Counted from the stretch's first letter, positions 50,972 through 61,365 are shown. The stretch: 64,000 bases of DNA from Skermanella aerolata KACC 11604 (GCF_000936425.1 NZ_AVFK01000030.1:38667-102666); one strand, 5' to 3'. Program-made: numbers and translations. Notes: a model not told the origin generated them from the sequence alone.

Positions 50972-52459
50972 ATGGTTTCCGACGAGACCGCCCTTCTTCT
51001 AGACGATGTCCGCAAAAGCTTCGGCGCGGTTCGCGCCTTGGCCGGTGTCACCCTGCGCGTCGGGCGGGGTGAACGGCTGGGGCTGGTGGGTCACAACGGC
51101 GCCGGCAAGTCGACGCTGATGCATGTCCTTGCGGGCGTGCTCAAGCCCGATGGCGGAACCATCAGCGCCGATGGCGGCCGACAGGTCGCCGACTACGATA
51201 CGGCGGCGGCCGGCAGGCTCGGCGTGCGCTGCGTATTCCAGGAACTCTCGCTCTGCCCCAACCTGACGGTCGGCGAGAACGCTCGCGTCCTCCACCCCGG
51301 CCTACGCGGCTGGGGCTGGCGGAAGCGGGCGGAGGGGCTGATCCTGGAACAGCTCGACGCGATCTTTCCCGGCCATGGGATCGATCCGAAAACCATCGTC
51401 GCCGACCTGTCGCTCGGCCGGCGGCAGATGGTGGAGATCGCCCGCGCCTTCACCGTGACCGACACGCCGATCCGGCTGGTCATCCTGGACGAGCCGACAT
51501 CGTCGCTGGACGCGACCGCCGCCGAACAGCTGCTGTCCTACCTGCACCGGGCGAACCTGGGCGGAGTCGCCAGCGTCTTCATCTCCCACATCCTGCCGGA
51601 GGTGCTGAGCGCCGCCGAGCGGGTCGTGGTGATGCGGGAGGGTCGGATCGTGCTGGACGGCAGGGCTTCGGAACTGACGCGGCGGATCATCGTCCGCAGC
51701 ATGGGAGCGGCTGACGAGGAACTGTCGGAGGCGGAGAGTTCGGCGAGGGTGACGGACACCACGGCGGACCGACCCCGGCAGGTGCTGGCGACGCCGCTGG
51801 CCGCGACCGGGGGGATGGAGCTGTCCGCCTGCCGGGGCGATATCGTCGGGCTGGCCGGGCTGGCCGGGCATGGCCAGTCGACCATGCTGATCCGACTGTT
51901 CGATGCCTGGGGAAAGCGCGATCCGGCGACGCAGGTGGCGGCTCCGGTGGCGCTGGTCCCCGGCGACCGGCAGTCCGACGGCGTCTTTCCGCTGTGGTCG
52001 ATCTCCCGCAACATATCGGTCCGCTCGCTCGGCAGCCTGCGGAGGTTCGGCCTGATCGATCCGGGGCGGGAAAAGGACCTTGCCGCGACGTGGCGGGAAC
52101 GGATCGGCATCCGCACGCCTGACATGGACAACGGCATCCTGTCGCTGTCCGGCGGCAACCAGCAGAAGGCGCTGTTTGCCCGCGCGCTGGCGTCGGAAGC
52201 CGGGATCATCCTGATGGACGATCCCATGCGCGGCGTCGACATCTCGACCAAGGCGGAGGTCTACCGCTTCATCCGGGCGGAGGCGGAGCGGGGCCGGACC
52301 TTCCTGTGGTATTCGACCGAGATGGAAGAACTGTTCCACTGCGACCGGGTCTACGTCTTCCACCAGGGTCGGATCGTCGCCCATCTTCACCGGGGACAGA
52401 TGACGGAAGCCGCCATTCTACGAGCCTCCTACGCCGACGCGTCCGGGGAGGTCGCATGA
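50972..52459 (+). CDS. Sugar ABC transporter ATPase (duplicated domain)
   Basis: A protein of about 495 residues. Domain 1 has Walker [11 protein letters not shown] (about residues 37-46), signature [15 protein letters not shown] and Walker [13 protein letters not shown]. Domain 2 has the degenerate Walker [16 protein letters not shown], signature [17 protein letters not shown] and [13 protein letters not shown]. Domain 2 seems shortened between its Walker A and the [13 protein letters not shown] segment relative to GguA. ATG 50972 is preferred; a GTG at 50921 would add 17 residues without a clear site. It energises the following two permeases. Confidence 0.9.
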   Translation: MVSDETALLLDDVRKSFGAVRALAGVTLRVGRGERLGLVGHNGAGKSTLMHVLAGVLKPDGGTISADGGRQVADYDTAAAGRLGVRCVFQELSLCPNLTVGENARVLHPGLRGWGWRKRAEGLILEQLDAIFPGHGIDPKTIVADLSLGRRQMVEIARAFTVTDTPIRLVILDEPTSSLDATAAEQLLSYLHRANLGGVASVFISHILPEVLSAAERVVVMREGRIVLDGRASELTRRIIVRSMGAADEELSEAESSARVTDTTADRPRQVLATPLAATGGMELSACRGDIVGLAGLAGHGQSTMLIRLFDAWGKRDPATQVAAPVALVPGDRQSDGVFPLWSISRNISVRSLGSLRRFGLIDPGREKDLAATWRERIGIRTPDMDNGILSLSGGNQQKALFARALASEAGIILMDDPMRGVDISTKAEVYRFIRAEAERGRTFLWYSTEMEELFHCDRVYVFHQGRIVAHLHRGQMTEAAILRASYADASGEVA

Positions 52460-53418
52460 CCGCCGCATCCCTGAACGCTCGTGGCCCCGCCCGCTTCGAC
52501 GCCGTCCGCTTGCTGCGGATGCTGCTGCCGGCGATAGCCCTGTCGCTGATGCTGGCGGTGATCTTCTCGCAGCAGCCACGCGCCATGAGCTATGTCGGGC
52601 TGACCTTGCTGCTCAACCTCGCGGTGCCGGTGATCCTGGCGACGCTGTCGCAGCTCTGCATCATCGCGATCAACGACCTGGACCTGAGCATCGGCAGCTT
52701 CGTGGGATTGTGCGCCTGCATCGCCGCGACGCTGCTGAAGGATACGCCCCTGCTGGGCGTGGCGGCGCTGGTCGCCGCCGTCGGCGTTTACGGTCTGGTC
52801 GGGGCGCTGATCCATTGGCGGGCGCTGCCGTCCATCGTCGTGACGCTGGGGCTGTCGTTCATCTGGATGGGACTGGCCGTGCTGATCCTGCCGACGCCGG
52901 GAGGACGTGCGCCGGAGTTCCTGACCACCGTCATGAAGTGGAAGCCCGCTTTCGTCCCGCTGCCGATCCTCTACGCCGTGATCCTGGGACTGGGAATGCA
53001 CCTGCTGATGCGCTCCTCCCTCGGCACGATCCTGCGCGGAGCCGGCGGGAACCCCAAGGCGCTGGCGAATGCCGGCTGGTCGCTGCTGCGGGCACGCGTG
53101 ACGCTTTACCTGATGGCGGGGACGCTGGGCGCCCTGTCGGGGCTGGCGCTGGTGGGGCTTACGACATCGGGCGACGCCAACATGGCGCTTCGCTACACCC
53201 TTCTGTCGATCGCCGGCGTGATCCTGGGCGGCGGCGAGTTCACTGGCGGCAGGGTCAACCCGGTCGGCGCGGTGCTTGGGGCCATGACGCTGACGCTGGC
53301 CGGCTCCTTCCTGACCTTTATGCACATACCGCCGGACTGGCAGATAGGAGCGCAGGGCGCGATCCTCATCATCGTGCTGGCGCTACGCGCCGTGCTCAAC
53401 CGGGCGGAGGAACGATGA
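52456..53418 (+). CDS. Sugar ABC transporter permease 1 (BPD_transp_2 family)
   Basis: A 320-residue inner-membrane protein with about 8-10 hydrophobic segments. [31 protein letters not shown] (about residues 60-90) and [31 protein letters not shown] near 255 carry the family pattern (the [IV]DLS and G-rich EAA-type loops). ATG overlaps the ATPase stop. It probably forms a heterodimer with the next permease, a less common arrangement than a homodimer for these sugar systems. Confidence 0.9.
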   Translation: MTAASLNARGPARFDAVRLLRMLLPAIALSLMLAVIFSQQPRAMSYVGLTLLLNLAVPVILATLSQLCIIAINDLDLSIGSFVGLCACIAATLLKDTPLLGVAALVAAVGVYGLVGALIHWRALPSIVVTLGLSFIWMGLAVLILPTPGGRAPEFLTTVMKWKPAFVPLPILYAVILGLGMHLLMRSSLGTILRGAGGNPKALANAGWSLLRARVTLYLMAGTLGALSGLALVGLTTSGDANMALRYTLLSIAGVILGGGEFTGGRVNPVGAVLGAMTLTLAGSFLTFMHIPPDWQIGAQGAILIIVLALRAVLNRAEER

Positions 53419-54395
53419 TCACCAACGACCTTCCCTCCCCCGCCGACGTGGCGCCGGCGCGCCGCACCCTGGTGCTGCCGGTCTGGGTATGGCCGCTGCT
53501 GGCCGCTGCTGTCGTGCTCGCCATGACATTGATTTATTCGGGCGGGCGGGGCGCTGCTGACATCATGTCGGCGGCGGTGACGTTCTCCGCCCTGTTCGTC
53601 ATCGTCGGGCTGGGACAGATGCTGGTGATCACGTCGGGTCCCGGCAACGTGGACTTGTCGATCCCGGCGGCGATATCGCTGGCCGGCGCCATCGCCATGA
53701 AGGTGATGGACGGCTCCAACGGGATGATCGTGGCAGGGCTTGCGGCAGCGCTCGGCGCCGCGATGGCGCTCGGCGTCGCCAACTACCTGCTGATCCGGCT
53801 GCTCCGGATCCCGCCGATCATCGCTACGCTGTCGAGTGCGCTGATCGTGCAGTCCATCGCCATCGCCTATGGGCGCGGGCTGAAGATCAAGCCGCCGCCG
53901 GCCTTTGCCGACTTCTGCACCGGACGCACACTGGGCGTCTCCAACCTGGCGCTGGTCGCGGCTGTTCTGACGGCGATCGTCCTGCTGGTGCTCGCCCGTA
54001 CTGTCTATGGCCGGACGCTGCTGGCGCTGGGGCAGAACCAGCGGGCGGCACGGCTGGCCGGAACACCGGTGTCGCGCGCCCGGCTGACCACCTCCGTCGT
54101 CTCGGCTGGGTTCGCCGGGCTGTGCGGTGTCCTGCTGGCGGGGTTCTCGGGCGGGTCGTCCCTCAACATGGGGGAGGAATACCTGCTCGCCTCCATCGCG
54201 GTCACTGTAATCGGCGGCACCAGCGTCGCGGGAGGGCGTGCGGAGCCGCTCGGAATCTGGGGAGCGGCCCTGCTGCTGTTCCTGATCGTCACGATGCTGA
54301 ACACCTTCGGCCTCAGCGCCGGAGTGCGCCTGATCGCCACCGGCGTCATCATCGTGACCGTCATAGCCATCGGCGGCGGCCGCAAGGCCGCATAA
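53415..54395 (+). CDS. Sugar ABC transporter permease 2 (BPD_transp_2 family)
   Basis: A 326-residue permease. VIVGLGQMLVITSGPGNVDLSIPAAISLAGAIAMKVM (about residues 60-95) holds the VDLSIP motif, and AVTVIGGTSVAGGRAEPLGIWGAALLLFLIV near 265 is the cytoplasmic loop region. Similar to its neighbour but clearly different in sequence. The operon ends here, and a family A REP-like palindrome follows 30 bases downstream. Confidence 0.9.
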   Translation: MITNDLPSPADVAPARRTLVLPVWVWPLLAAAVVLAMTLIYSGGRGAADIMSAAVTFSALFVIVGLGQMLVITSGPGNVDLSIPAAISLAGAIAMKVMDGSNGMIVAGLAAALGAAMALGVANYLLIRLLRIPPIIATLSSALIVQSIAIAYGRGLKIKPPPAFADFCTGRTLGVSNLALVAAVLTAIVLLVLARTVYGRTLLALGQNQRAARLAGTPVSRARLTTSVVSAGFAGLCGVLLAGFSGGSSLNMGEEYLLASIAVTVIGGTSVAGGRAEPLGIWGAALLLFLIVTMLNTFGLSAGVRLIATGVIIVTVIAIGGGRKAA

Positions 54396-54425
54396 TGTCG
54401 TGCGACCTTCCGCCATGATGGAGTT

Positions 54426-54482
54426 GTTGGGCTACGGCCCAACCTACGCAGCAGGAGCCTGTAGGTTGGGCCGTGGCCCAAC
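54426..54482. repeat. Family A REP-like palindrome, copy 3
   Basis: Arms at 54426-54447 and 54461-54482 are reverse complements of 22 nt with one G-T mismatch, and a 13-nt loop. The arm sequence is the same as in copies at 7921 and 15465 except for one base. The conserved downstream tail of the first two copies is absent here. It lies between the convergent ends of the sugar permease and aldo/keto reductase genes. Confidence 0.85.
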
Positions 54483-54496
54483 ACCGACGCGGTGTA

Positions 54497-55333
54497 TCAA
54501 AGCATTTCCAGGGGGCGCGGTCCCTTGGGCGGCGGGAAGTCCCGGTCCAACTCCGCCAAGTCCTCCGGCGTCAGGACGAGGTCGGTGGCAGCGCGGTTGG
54601 CCTTGACGTGCTCGGGATCGCTGGCCTTCGGGATCGCCACGACGCCTTCCTGAGCCAGCACCCAGGCCAGGGCCACCTGGAACGGCGTCGCATCCAGCCG
54701 GTTCGCGACCGTGCGAAGGGCGCCTTTCGCCGGAATGCGGCCCTGCTCGATCGGGCTGTAAGCCATGACCGGAATGCCCTTGTCGCGGCACCAGGGCAGC
54801 AGGTCCCACTCCGGCCCGCGCCGGGTCAGGTTGTAGAGCACCTGATCGGTGGCGCAGGCATCTCCACCGGGAACGGCCAGAAGCTCCTTCATATCGTCGG
54901 TGTCGAGGTTGCTGACGCCCCAGCGGCGGATCTTGCCCTGCTGCCGCAGTGTCTCGAACGCCTCGACGGTTTCCGACAGCGGGATGCCGCCGCGCCAGTG
55001 CAGCAGGTAGACGTCGAGATAGTCGGTCCCGATCCGCTTCAGGCTGCGTTCGCACGCCTGGATCGCACTGCGGCGGCCGGCATTCTGCGGATAGGCCTTG
55101 CTGACCAGGAAGCAATCGTCCCGCCGGCCCTTGATCGCCTCGCCCACGACTTCCTCGGCGCCGCCGTCGGCATACATCTCCGCCGTGTCGATCAGCGTCA
55201 TGCCGAGGTCCAGACCCAATTGCAGGGCACGGACCTCGCCCGCGCGCTCGTCGCGGTCTTCACCCATGAACCAGGTTCCCTGACCCAATGTCGGGACTTC
55301 TCCGTCGCCAAAGGGGATGGTGCGTAGCGGCAT
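54497..55333 (-). CDS. Aldo/keto reductase
   Basis: A 278-residue NADPH-dependent aldo/keto reductase. [20 protein letters not shown] (about residues 44-63, catalytic Asp and Tyr), [11 protein letters not shown] (Lys), [10 protein letters not shown] (about 108, His) and GVSNLD are the family landmarks, and [19 protein letters not shown] near 240 binds the cofactor. ATG 55333 has a GGAGGAG site; a longer frame to 55369 exists. Substrate unknown; reading convergently with the sugar ABC operon makes a carbonyl sugar possible but unproved. Confidence 0.92.
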   Translation of the reverse strand: MPLRTIPFGDGEVPTLGQGTWFMGEDRDERAGEVRALQLGLDLGMTLIDTAEMYADGGAEEVVGEAIKGRRDDCFLVSKAYPQNAGRRSAIQACERSLKRIGTDYLDVYLLHWRGGIPLSETVEAFETLRQQGKIRRWGVSNLDTDDMKELLAVPGGDACATDQVLYNLTRRGPEWDLLPWCRDKGIPVMAYSPIEQGRIPAKGALRTVANRLDATPFQVALAWVLAQEGVVAIPKASDPEHVKANRAATDLVLTPEDLAELDRDFPPPKGPRPLEML

Positions 55334-55417
55334 GGTGGATCTCCTCCGGGGGGCTTTCCGGACGAACACGGCGACCGTGACGGCGGTTCCGGATTTGGAT
55401 CGGCGGCTTGGGGAATA

Positions 55418-55927
55418 ATGGCCGGACTGATCCGTCCAGCAAATGTCGAAAGTTTGTTGACGGTCGGACCGAACTGGATGAGCTTAGCGGCCATGGCACT
55501 GAGATGGTCAGGTTTGACGGGTTTGAAGCGCGCGTGTATCGCGGCGCTGCTGGCCTGCGTCCTGATCGCCCAGAGCCACTCCGGCGTCTCTCCGGCTCTT
55601 CAGTTGGTGGTTCCGACTGCCGCCGCCGATGCACAGTCCTTCGACGCCATGGCGTCGATGTGCCTGCACGACGACATGGCGGCGATGCCCGTTTCCGCCC
55701 CTTCGGACGAGCATGAGCGGCACAACGAGCGCAGCGGGCACGATCTCTGCTGCACGCTGCTCTGCGGTCTGGGGTGCCTGACCGGCCCGGCGCTGCTTCC
55801 CGGCGTCGCGGCCTTGCCGCCGATCACGCGGGGCGATGCAGCACTTCGGATCTTCAACGTTCAGTTCCTGCCCCAAACACCCGCCTGGCTGCCGGTCGGA
55901 GCAAGGGCGCCACCCGTCACGGCCTGA
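55418..55927 (+). CDS. Small Cys/His-rich secreted or membrane protein (DUF2946-like)
   Basis: A protein of about 169 residues. A hydrophobic N-terminal segment ([21 protein letters not shown]) looks like a signal or anchor. A central part has several His, Met and Cys ([44 protein letters not shown]), the style of DUF2946 proteins, which often sit beside metal-uptake or PepSY genes. ATG 55418 has GGGGAA upstream; internal ATGs at 55478 and 55496 would give a shorter lead-in. A metal-binding role (copper or iron) is only suggested by residues and context. Confidence 0.6.
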   Translation: MAGLIRPANVESLLTVGPNWMSLAAMALRWSGLTGLKRACIAALLACVLIAQSHSGVSPALQLVVPTAAADAQSFDAMASMCLHDDMAAMPVSAPSDEHERHNERSGHDLCCTLLCGLGCLTGPALLPGVAALPPITRGDAALRIFNVQFLPQTPAWLPVGARAPPVTA

Positions 55928-56017
55928 TTTCCCAATCGATCGATTCCTTTGGCACACGGAGCCTTGCGGCCGCCGCGCTGACGCGCGTGCGACCGGCCCC
56001 CATCAGGACCGCATATC

Positions 56018-57376
56018 ATGACGGACATCACCGTTCCGACCTCGTCGCGCGCCGCATCGGCGGCGGGGACGACTTCCAGCCTCTACCGGGCGGTCTGGCG
56101 CTGGCATTTCTACGCCGGTCTTTTCGCCCTGCCCTTCCTGATCGTCCTCGCGGTCACGGGAGCACTTTATCTATTTCGCGACGAAATCGACGGGCTAATC
56201 CATGCCGACCTCAAGCGCGTCGAAGCCCAGGCGACGGCGCAGACCGCTCCATCCGCCATGGTCGCCGCGGCGCTGAACGCCTATCCGGGCACGGCGGCAA
56301 AGTACCTGCCGCCGGCGTCTCCGGACGCTTCCGCCGAAGTCGTGGTCAAGACCTCGGCTGGGTCTAAGCTGTCTGTTTTCGTCAACCCCTATGACGGGCG
56401 GGTCCTGGGAGACATCCCCGACAAGGGAACGGTCATAGGGATCGTCCGCCAGATCCACAGCCTGGCCTTCTTCGGCCCGATCGCCAACGGCCTGATCGAG
56501 ATCGCCGCCGGCTGGGCCATCCTGCTGGTCGCCACCGGCATCTACCTGTGGTGGCCACGCGGACAGGCAGGCGGCGTGGTGACCGTACGCGGCACGCCGA
56601 AGCGCCGGATGTGGTGGCGGGACGTCCATGCGGTCACGGGGCTGTTCGCCGGCTTCTTCATCCTGTTCCTGGCCGTCACCGGCATGCCCTGGTCGATCGT
56701 CTGGGGCAAATACGTCAACGAGTGGGCCAACGGCTCCAACTTCGGCTATCCGGCCGGCGTCCGCGTGGCCGTCCCCATGTCGGACGAGCATCTGGCCCAT
56801 ACCGGCCCGACGACCTGGTCGCTGGAACAGGCCCGCATGCCGGAATCCGGTCTCGCCAGTGCTGGCGGCGGTCCCATCGGACTGGATGCCGCGGTCGCCG
56901 TCTTCGACCGGCTGGGTCTGGCCAAGGGTTACGCCATCGCTCTCCCCGGCGGTCCGACCGGCGTCTATAGTGGCTCGGTCTATCCGGACGACCTGTCGCA
57001 GCAGCGTGTCGTCCATCTCGACCAGTATTCGGGCAAGCCGCTGATCGACATGAGTTTCGCCGACTACGGGCCGCTCGGCAAAGGCCTGGAATGGGGCATC
57101 AATGTCCACATGGGTCAGGAATACGGGCTGGCCAACCAGCTGGTCATGCTCGCGGTCTGCGCCGCGATCGTCCTGATGTCGGTATCGGCCGGCGTCATGT
57201 GGTGGAAGCGGCGGCCTCGCGGTAGTTTCGGCGTCCCGCCGGCGCCGTCGGATCGGCGCGTCCTTCGCGGCGTCGTCGGCATCCTTGCGGTGGGTGGCAT
57301 CGTGTTCCCGCTGGTCGGTGCGTCGCTGCTGGTCATGCTGGCGCTGGATACCGCACTTACCCGCCGGAAGGCCTGA
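56018..57376 (+). CDS. PepSY-associated transmembrane protein
   Basis: A 452-residue membrane protein. An N-terminal helix (FYAGLFALPFLIVLAVTGALYLF, about residues 31-53) leads into the PepSY-type domain. Further helices lie near 165, 205 (DVHAVTGLFAGFFILFLAVTGMPW), 375 and 430, with His residues (WRWHFYAG, VHAVTG, QIHSLAFFG) typical of PepSY_TM proteins thought to bind haem. Many are iron/siderophore reductases beside TonB systems. The gene follows the DUF2946-like gene by 90 bases and ends at a strong hairpin. Confidence 0.88.
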   Translation: MTDITVPTSSRAASAAGTTSSLYRAVWRWHFYAGLFALPFLIVLAVTGALYLFRDEIDGLIHADLKRVEAQATAQTAPSAMVAAALNAYPGTAAKYLPPASPDASAEVVVKTSAGSKLSVFVNPYDGRVLGDIPDKGTVIGIVRQIHSLAFFGPIANGLIEIAAGWAILLVATGIYLWWPRGQAGGVVTVRGTPKRRMWWRDVHAVTGLFAGFFILFLAVTGMPWSIVWGKYVNEWANGSNFGYPAGVRVAVPMSDEHLAHTGPTTWSLEQARMPESGLASAGGGPIGLDAAVAVFDRLGLAKGYAIALPGGPTGVYSGSVYPDDLSQQRVVHLDQYSGKPLIDMSFADYGPLGKGLEWGINVHMGQEYGLANQLVMLAVCAAIVLMSVSAGVMWWKRRPRGSFGVPPAPSDRRVLRGVVGILAVGGIVFPLVGASLLVMLALDTALTRRKA

Positions 57377-57380
57377 GAGC

Positions 57381-57422
57381 CAACGTAAATGCCGGTCCCG
57401 AAAGGGACCGGCATTTACGTTG
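57381..57422. terminator. Perfect 19-bp hairpin with GAAA tetraloop
   Basis: A 19-bp stem (57381-57399 and 57404-57422) is perfect, with a GAAA loop; the core is GGTCCC-GAAA-GGGACC. It starts 4 bases after the PepSY gene stop. There is no T-run after it, so termination would not be the classical type, but the stem is among the strongest in the window. It separates the PepSY operon from the MCP gene. Confidence 0.75.
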
Positions 57423-57549
57423 GATACCATCAGCTTGGATAACAGTGCGGTCTGCGGTCTATATTATGTCGCAACCGGCGCGCTTCAATTTACTAACCCT
57501 ATGTGTTACTTCTTTTGGATATATATTATAGAAGCCGCTGGAGAGTCTC

Positions 57550-59790
57550 ATGTTCCGTGCTCTGGGCATCGCGCAGAAGCTTGCGGTTGCCGCACTGCTG
57601 TTCCTGGCCCCTGTCGGTTACGTCCTGGTAGCCCTTGTCGGAAATCAGAATACGACGATCGCTTTCAGCGACAAGGAACGCACCGGCACCCTGTATCTGC
57701 GGCAGCTGGCCAAGGTACATGCGGAACTGGCCGGCATTGCCCTTGGCAATGGCACGACGGCGGGCACCGGGGGCGCCGGCATCATAGAGACGGCGGAACG
57801 TGAATTCGGCGACGGCATGGAAAGCGCCGAGATGGCCAAGGCGGCGGCATCGGCCGTGCGCGCCGTCAAGCAGGACGGAGCAGGCGGCGACGAAGCGCGG
57901 GCGGCGCTCCGCGCCCTGATCTTGCGGGTCGGCGACAAGAGCAACCTGATCCTGGATCCCGATCTCGACAGCTTCTACGTGATGGACATCATGCTGGTGA
58001 AGCTGCCGGAAGCGCTTGACCGGACGGTTTCCATGGTAGCACTGGCGCGCAGCACCTTCGCCGACAGCGTTATGGACGCCGAGGAAAAAGTGGCGTTCTA
58101 CGTCGAGCTGGGCGGTCTGAAGGCCGTAACCGACGGGATCGCGGCGTCGCTGGCGTCCGCCTACAGCGGCAGCGCCGACGGGTCGGTCAAGGCCAGCCTG
58201 GACGTCCCGGCAACCAAGCTGGCGGCCGATCTCGGCAAGCTGATTTCCTCGATCGAGCAGGGAGCGCCCGGCGCTTCCACCGTAACCGCCCTGCTCGGCA
58301 AGCTGACGGCGATGTACGATGCAACGTCGGCCGACCTGGAACGCCTGCTGGACAACCGGGTCAGCGGCTTCAAGTCGTCCCAGTTCTGGACCTTGCTGAT
58401 AACGGCATTGCTGTTCGTCGGCGCCTCCGGCGTGGTGCTTCTGGTCGTGCGGCGCGGCGTGCTCAACCCGTTGCTCGGACTGACGGAGGCGATGAAACGG
58501 CTCGCCGCTGGCGACCTGGAAAGTGCCATTTCCGGCGTCGACCGGCGCGACGAGATCGGCGCCATGGCCGCCGCCACCGCGATTTTCCGCGATGCCGCCC
58601 ACCGCAACAGGGAATTGGAGGCGGATCAGGAGCGGATGAACGCCAACCGGATGCGCCGCCATGAAGCCCTGGAGACATTGACCCAGGACTTCCAGGCTGC
58701 GATCTCCGGCCAGCTTCGCGCCGTGGCCGCCGCCGCGACCGAACTTCAGGCAACCGCCGGAGCGCTGAACTCCGAGGCCGAACGCGCTTCGGAGCAAGCC
58801 AGCCTCGCGGCGGAGAGCGCGGAGGCGGCAAGCCGCAACGCCGATCTCGTGGCGACCGCCGCGGAGGAACTGTCCGGCGCCAGCAACGAAATCGGCTCGC
58901 AGGTGGAGAAGACGACCATCACGACACGCGTCGCGGTGGAGCAGGCCAACCGGGCGCAGGGCGTCACCCATGAATTGACGGATGTCGCCGCCGGCGTCAC
59001 CCAGATCGTCCAGTTCATCCAGGACATCGCATCTCAGACCAACCTGCTTGCGCTCAACGCCACGATCGAGGCGGCACGGGCCGGTGAAGCCGGCAAGGGA
59101 TTCGCCGTCGTGGCCAACGAGGTCAAAAACCTCGCGACGCAGACGTCGAAGGCGACGGAGGAAGTCACGGCCAAGGTCGATGCGGTCGTAACGGCCGCCA
59201 ACGCCGTCGCCTCCCTGATCGCGGAGGTCTCGCGGACGATCCAGGCGATCGACGGCAATTCCGGAACGATCGCATCGGCCGTCACCGAGCAGAGCGCCTC
59301 CACCTCCGAGATCAGCCGGAATGTGCAGGAAGCGGCGGAGAAGACGACCCATGCGTCCGAGAACATCGGTCTGGTCCGCGAAACCACCGACTTCACGAAA
59401 GTCGCCGCCTCGCAACTTCTGGCAGCGGCTTCCGACCTGTCGCTCCAGGCGGAAACGCTGCGCGGTGAAGTGGACCAGTTCCTTGCCGCCATGACCAAGG
59501 CCGGCGAGCGCCGGAGTTTCGAACGCCGGAGCCATGATGCGCCTGTGATCCTGAAGATCGAGGGCAAGTCGGTGAGCGGGCGCATGGTCGACATCTCCGA
59601 CGGAGGAGCGTCGCTGAAGATAGAGGGCAACTGGCGGGTCGGAATGCAGGCGACCGTCGCAATCCACGGGGTCAACCTTCCGAGCCGGATCGTGGAGGCC
59701 GGAAGCGGTGCGATGCGGGTGCAATTCCTCTTCGACGAGCAGACCCACAACAAGGTCATGGCGCTGTTCGACCGGGGGCTCGCCGCCTGA
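57550..59790 (+). CDS. Methyl-accepting chemotaxis protein with C-terminal PilZ domain
   Basis: A 746-residue chemoreceptor. An N-terminal membrane helix (residues about 8-30), a sensor region of about 250 residues, a second membrane helix at about 280-300 ([19 protein letters not shown]), HAMP and a signalling domain ([38 protein letters not shown] near 495) follow. At the C-terminus [19 protein letters not shown] then [13 protein letters not shown] form a PilZ domain (about residues 650-746), with the RxxxR and D-S-x-x-G motif for cyclic di-GMP. The pairing suggests c-di-GMP tunes chemotactic signalling, as known in some Azospirillum receptors. GGAGAG site before the ATG. Confidence 0.95.
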   Translation: MFRALGIAQKLAVAALLFLAPVGYVLVALVGNQNTTIAFSDKERTGTLYLRQLAKVHAELAGIALGNGTTAGTGGAGIIETAEREFGDGMESAEMAKAAASAVRAVKQDGAGGDEARAALRALILRVGDKSNLILDPDLDSFYVMDIMLVKLPEALDRTVSMVALARSTFADSVMDAEEKVAFYVELGGLKAVTDGIAASLASAYSGSADGSVKASLDVPATKLAADLGKLISSIEQGAPGASTVTALLGKLTAMYDATSADLERLLDNRVSGFKSSQFWTLLITALLFVGASGVVLLVVRRGVLNPLLGLTEAMKRLAAGDLESAISGVDRRDEIGAMAAATAIFRDAAHRNRELEADQERMNANRMRRHEALETLTQDFQAAISGQLRAVAAAATELQATAGALNSEAERASEQASLAAESAEAASRNADLVATAAEELSGASNEIGSQVEKTTITTRVAVEQANRAQGVTHELTDVAAGVTQIVQFIQDIASQTNLLALNATIEAARAGEAGKGFAVVANEVKNLATQTSKATEEVTAKVDAVVTAANAVASLIAEVSRTIQAIDGNSGTIASAVTEQSASTSEISRNVQEAAEKTTHASENIGLVRETTDFTKVAASQLLAAASDLSLQAETLRGEVDQFLAAMTKAGERRSFERRSHDAPVILKIEGKSVSGRMVDISDGGASLKIEGNWRVGMQATVAIHGVNLPSRIVEAGSGAMRVQFLFDEQTHNKVMALFDRGLAA

Positions 59791-59895
59791 GCGGCGGAAC
59801 GGATCGCAGCCACGGTGGTTGCCGGTGGAGAGGGAGCGTGTTATGGAATGATCGGTCCATAACTCACCCCGGTTCCATCGCAGGAGGCAGCCGAC

Positions 59896-60603
59896 ATGAT
59901 CGATCTTCATTACTGGACGACGCCCAACGGGCATAAAGTCACGATCTTCCTGGAAGAAGCCGGCCTCCCCTACCGGATCATTCCCGTGAACATCAGTTCG
60001 GGCGAGCAGTTCAAGCCGGACTTCCTGAAGATCGCGCCGAACAACCGTATCCCGGCGATCGTCGATCAGGCGCCGTCCGACGGCGGCGAACCTGTCTCCA
60101 TCTTCGAATCAGGAGCAATCCTGATCTATCTCGGCGAGAAGACCGGCAAGTTCCTTCCCACCGCCCTGCGGGCACGGGCCGACACGCTGCAATGGCTGAT
60201 GTGGCAGATGGGCGGCCTCGGACCCATGGCGGGGCAGAACCACCACTTCGTCCAGTACGCTCCGGAACGTATCCCCTATGCGATGGAACGCTACGTCAAG
60301 GAAACCAACCGGCTCTACGGCGTGCTGGACCGGCGGCTGGCCGACCGGCCTTTCGTGGCGGGCGAGTACTCGATCGCGGACATGGCGGCCTATCCCTGGA
60401 TCGTTCCCTATGAGCGCCAGCAGCAGAACCTGGACGACTTCCCCAACTTGAAGCGCTGGTTCGAAAGCATCCGGGCACGTCCGGCGGTCGAGCGGGCCTA
60501 TGCGCGCGCAGCCGAGATCAACTCCCAGCCGACCATGACCGAAGAAGCCAAGAAGATCATGTTCGGCCAGACCGCCGCCAATCTCGGCGGCACCACGAAG
60601 TAG
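59896..60603 (+). CDS. YfcG-type disulfide-bond reductase / glutathione S-transferase
   Basis: A 235-residue GST-fold protein. MIDLHYWTTPNGHKVTIFLEEAGLPY (residues 1-26) is the YfcG opening with the TTPNGHK motif. NNRIPAIVD and ESGAILIYLGEKTG (about 74-87) bind glutathione; ADMAAYPWIVPYERQ is in the C-terminal domain. YfcG reduces disulfides using glutathione. ATG has an AGGAGG site. Its 3' end lies 2 bases from the convergent GerW-like gene. Confidence 0.93.
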   Translation: MIDLHYWTTPNGHKVTIFLEEAGLPYRIIPVNISSGEQFKPDFLKIAPNNRIPAIVDQAPSDGGEPVSIFESGAILIYLGEKTGKFLPTALRARADTLQWLMWQMGGLGPMAGQNHHFVQYAPERIPYAMERYVKETNRLYGVLDRRLADRPFVAGEYSIADMAAYPWIVPYERQQQNLDDFPNLKRWFESIRARPAVERAYARAAEINSQPTMTEEAKKIMFGQTAANLGGTTK

Positions 60604-60605
60604 GA

Positions 60606-61058
60606 TCAAGCGGAAACCGTCGCGACCTCGGTCGTCATGGCCGCCGGTGGCTGAGCGGCGGTTGCCGGTGCTGCCGGTGCCGCCACCGGCGTCGCGGCGA
60701 CGTCCGTCTTCTCGGTGCGGCGCTGGTTGCCTAGGCTCGACGCCAACTGGGCGTGAGAGGCAGCCGCGTTCGTGACGAAATCCTGCTGAAGAGGCTTGTA
60801 CTCGACTCCATCAGGGCCGATCACGATCATTCCGCAGGGAACGACTCCGCCGCCACCGCCGCCGTAAACCGACTCCCCGAAGGCGGATCCGCCACCGGCA
60901 CCGACGCCGAAGGTCGTGACGAAGACGGGAATGACGGTGGTGGCGCCGATCGTGATCGGTTCACCGGTGACGCCCTTGCCCAGGATCTTCTCGAACTCCT
61001 CAAGGGTGGCGACCATGAAGCTCCGCACTGGATCGGCCATGAATGGAAAGGGATGCAT
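60606..61058 (-). CDS. GerW/YtfJ-family protein
   Basis: A 150-residue protein. VATLEEFEKILGKGVTGEPITIGATTVIPVFVTTFGVGAGGGSAFGES and GGGGGGVVPCGMIVIGPDGVEYKPL are the hallmarks of the YtfJ/GerW family named after a Bacillus spore germination factor. The C-terminal tail is Ala/Pro-rich and low complexity. Homologues exist in many non-spore formers, so a spore role does not apply. Function unknown. The start at 61058 has a GGAG site; ATG 61040 is an alternative. Confidence 0.8.
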   Translation of the reverse strand: MHPFPFMADPVRSFMVATLEEFEKILGKGVTGEPITIGATTVIPVFVTTFGVGAGGGSAFGESVYGGGGGGVVPCGMIVIGPDGVEYKPLQQDFVTNAAASHAQLASSLGNQRRTEKTDVAATPVAAPAAPATAAQPPAAMTTEVATVSA

Positions 61059-61143
61059 TTCGGACTCCAGGCTTCGAAAAAGCATTGCGCATTCGCGAGC
61101 ATAAATGAATCCGATTTCTTTAAATAGTATATGTATCGTTAGG

Positions 61144-61365
61144 TCAGTGCCCGCCCGGCAGCAGAACAGCTTCCATCCCATCCGTCACGGTGAATAAGCC
61201 GCCGCAGCGTGAGGAGAACGGCTGGGCGAGGTAATATCCAGTCGCCCGCGTAGGCTTGCCGGCAATAAAGGCGATTGCCGGAGGGCGCATGACGATGATA
61301 AAGTTCTCAAATGGGTTAATTCGTCGCACGTCGCCCAGCTTGGTATCCGGCGGCGTCAAGTCCAC
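61144..61365 (-). CDS. Possible small hypothetical protein (73 aa)
   Basis: A short frame starting at a TTG and reading MDLTPPDTKLGDVRRINPFENFIIVMRPPA, ending VTDGMEAVLLPGGH. Composition is protein-like, but there is no clear ribosome site and no known family. It sits alone in a 430-base gap between the GerW-like gene and the CBS gene. I list it with low confidence; it may be non-coding. Confidence 0.25.
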   Translation of the reverse strand: MDLTPPDTKLGDVRRINPFENFIIVMRPPAIAFIAGKPTRATGYYLAQPFSSRCGGLFTVTDGMEAVLLPGGH

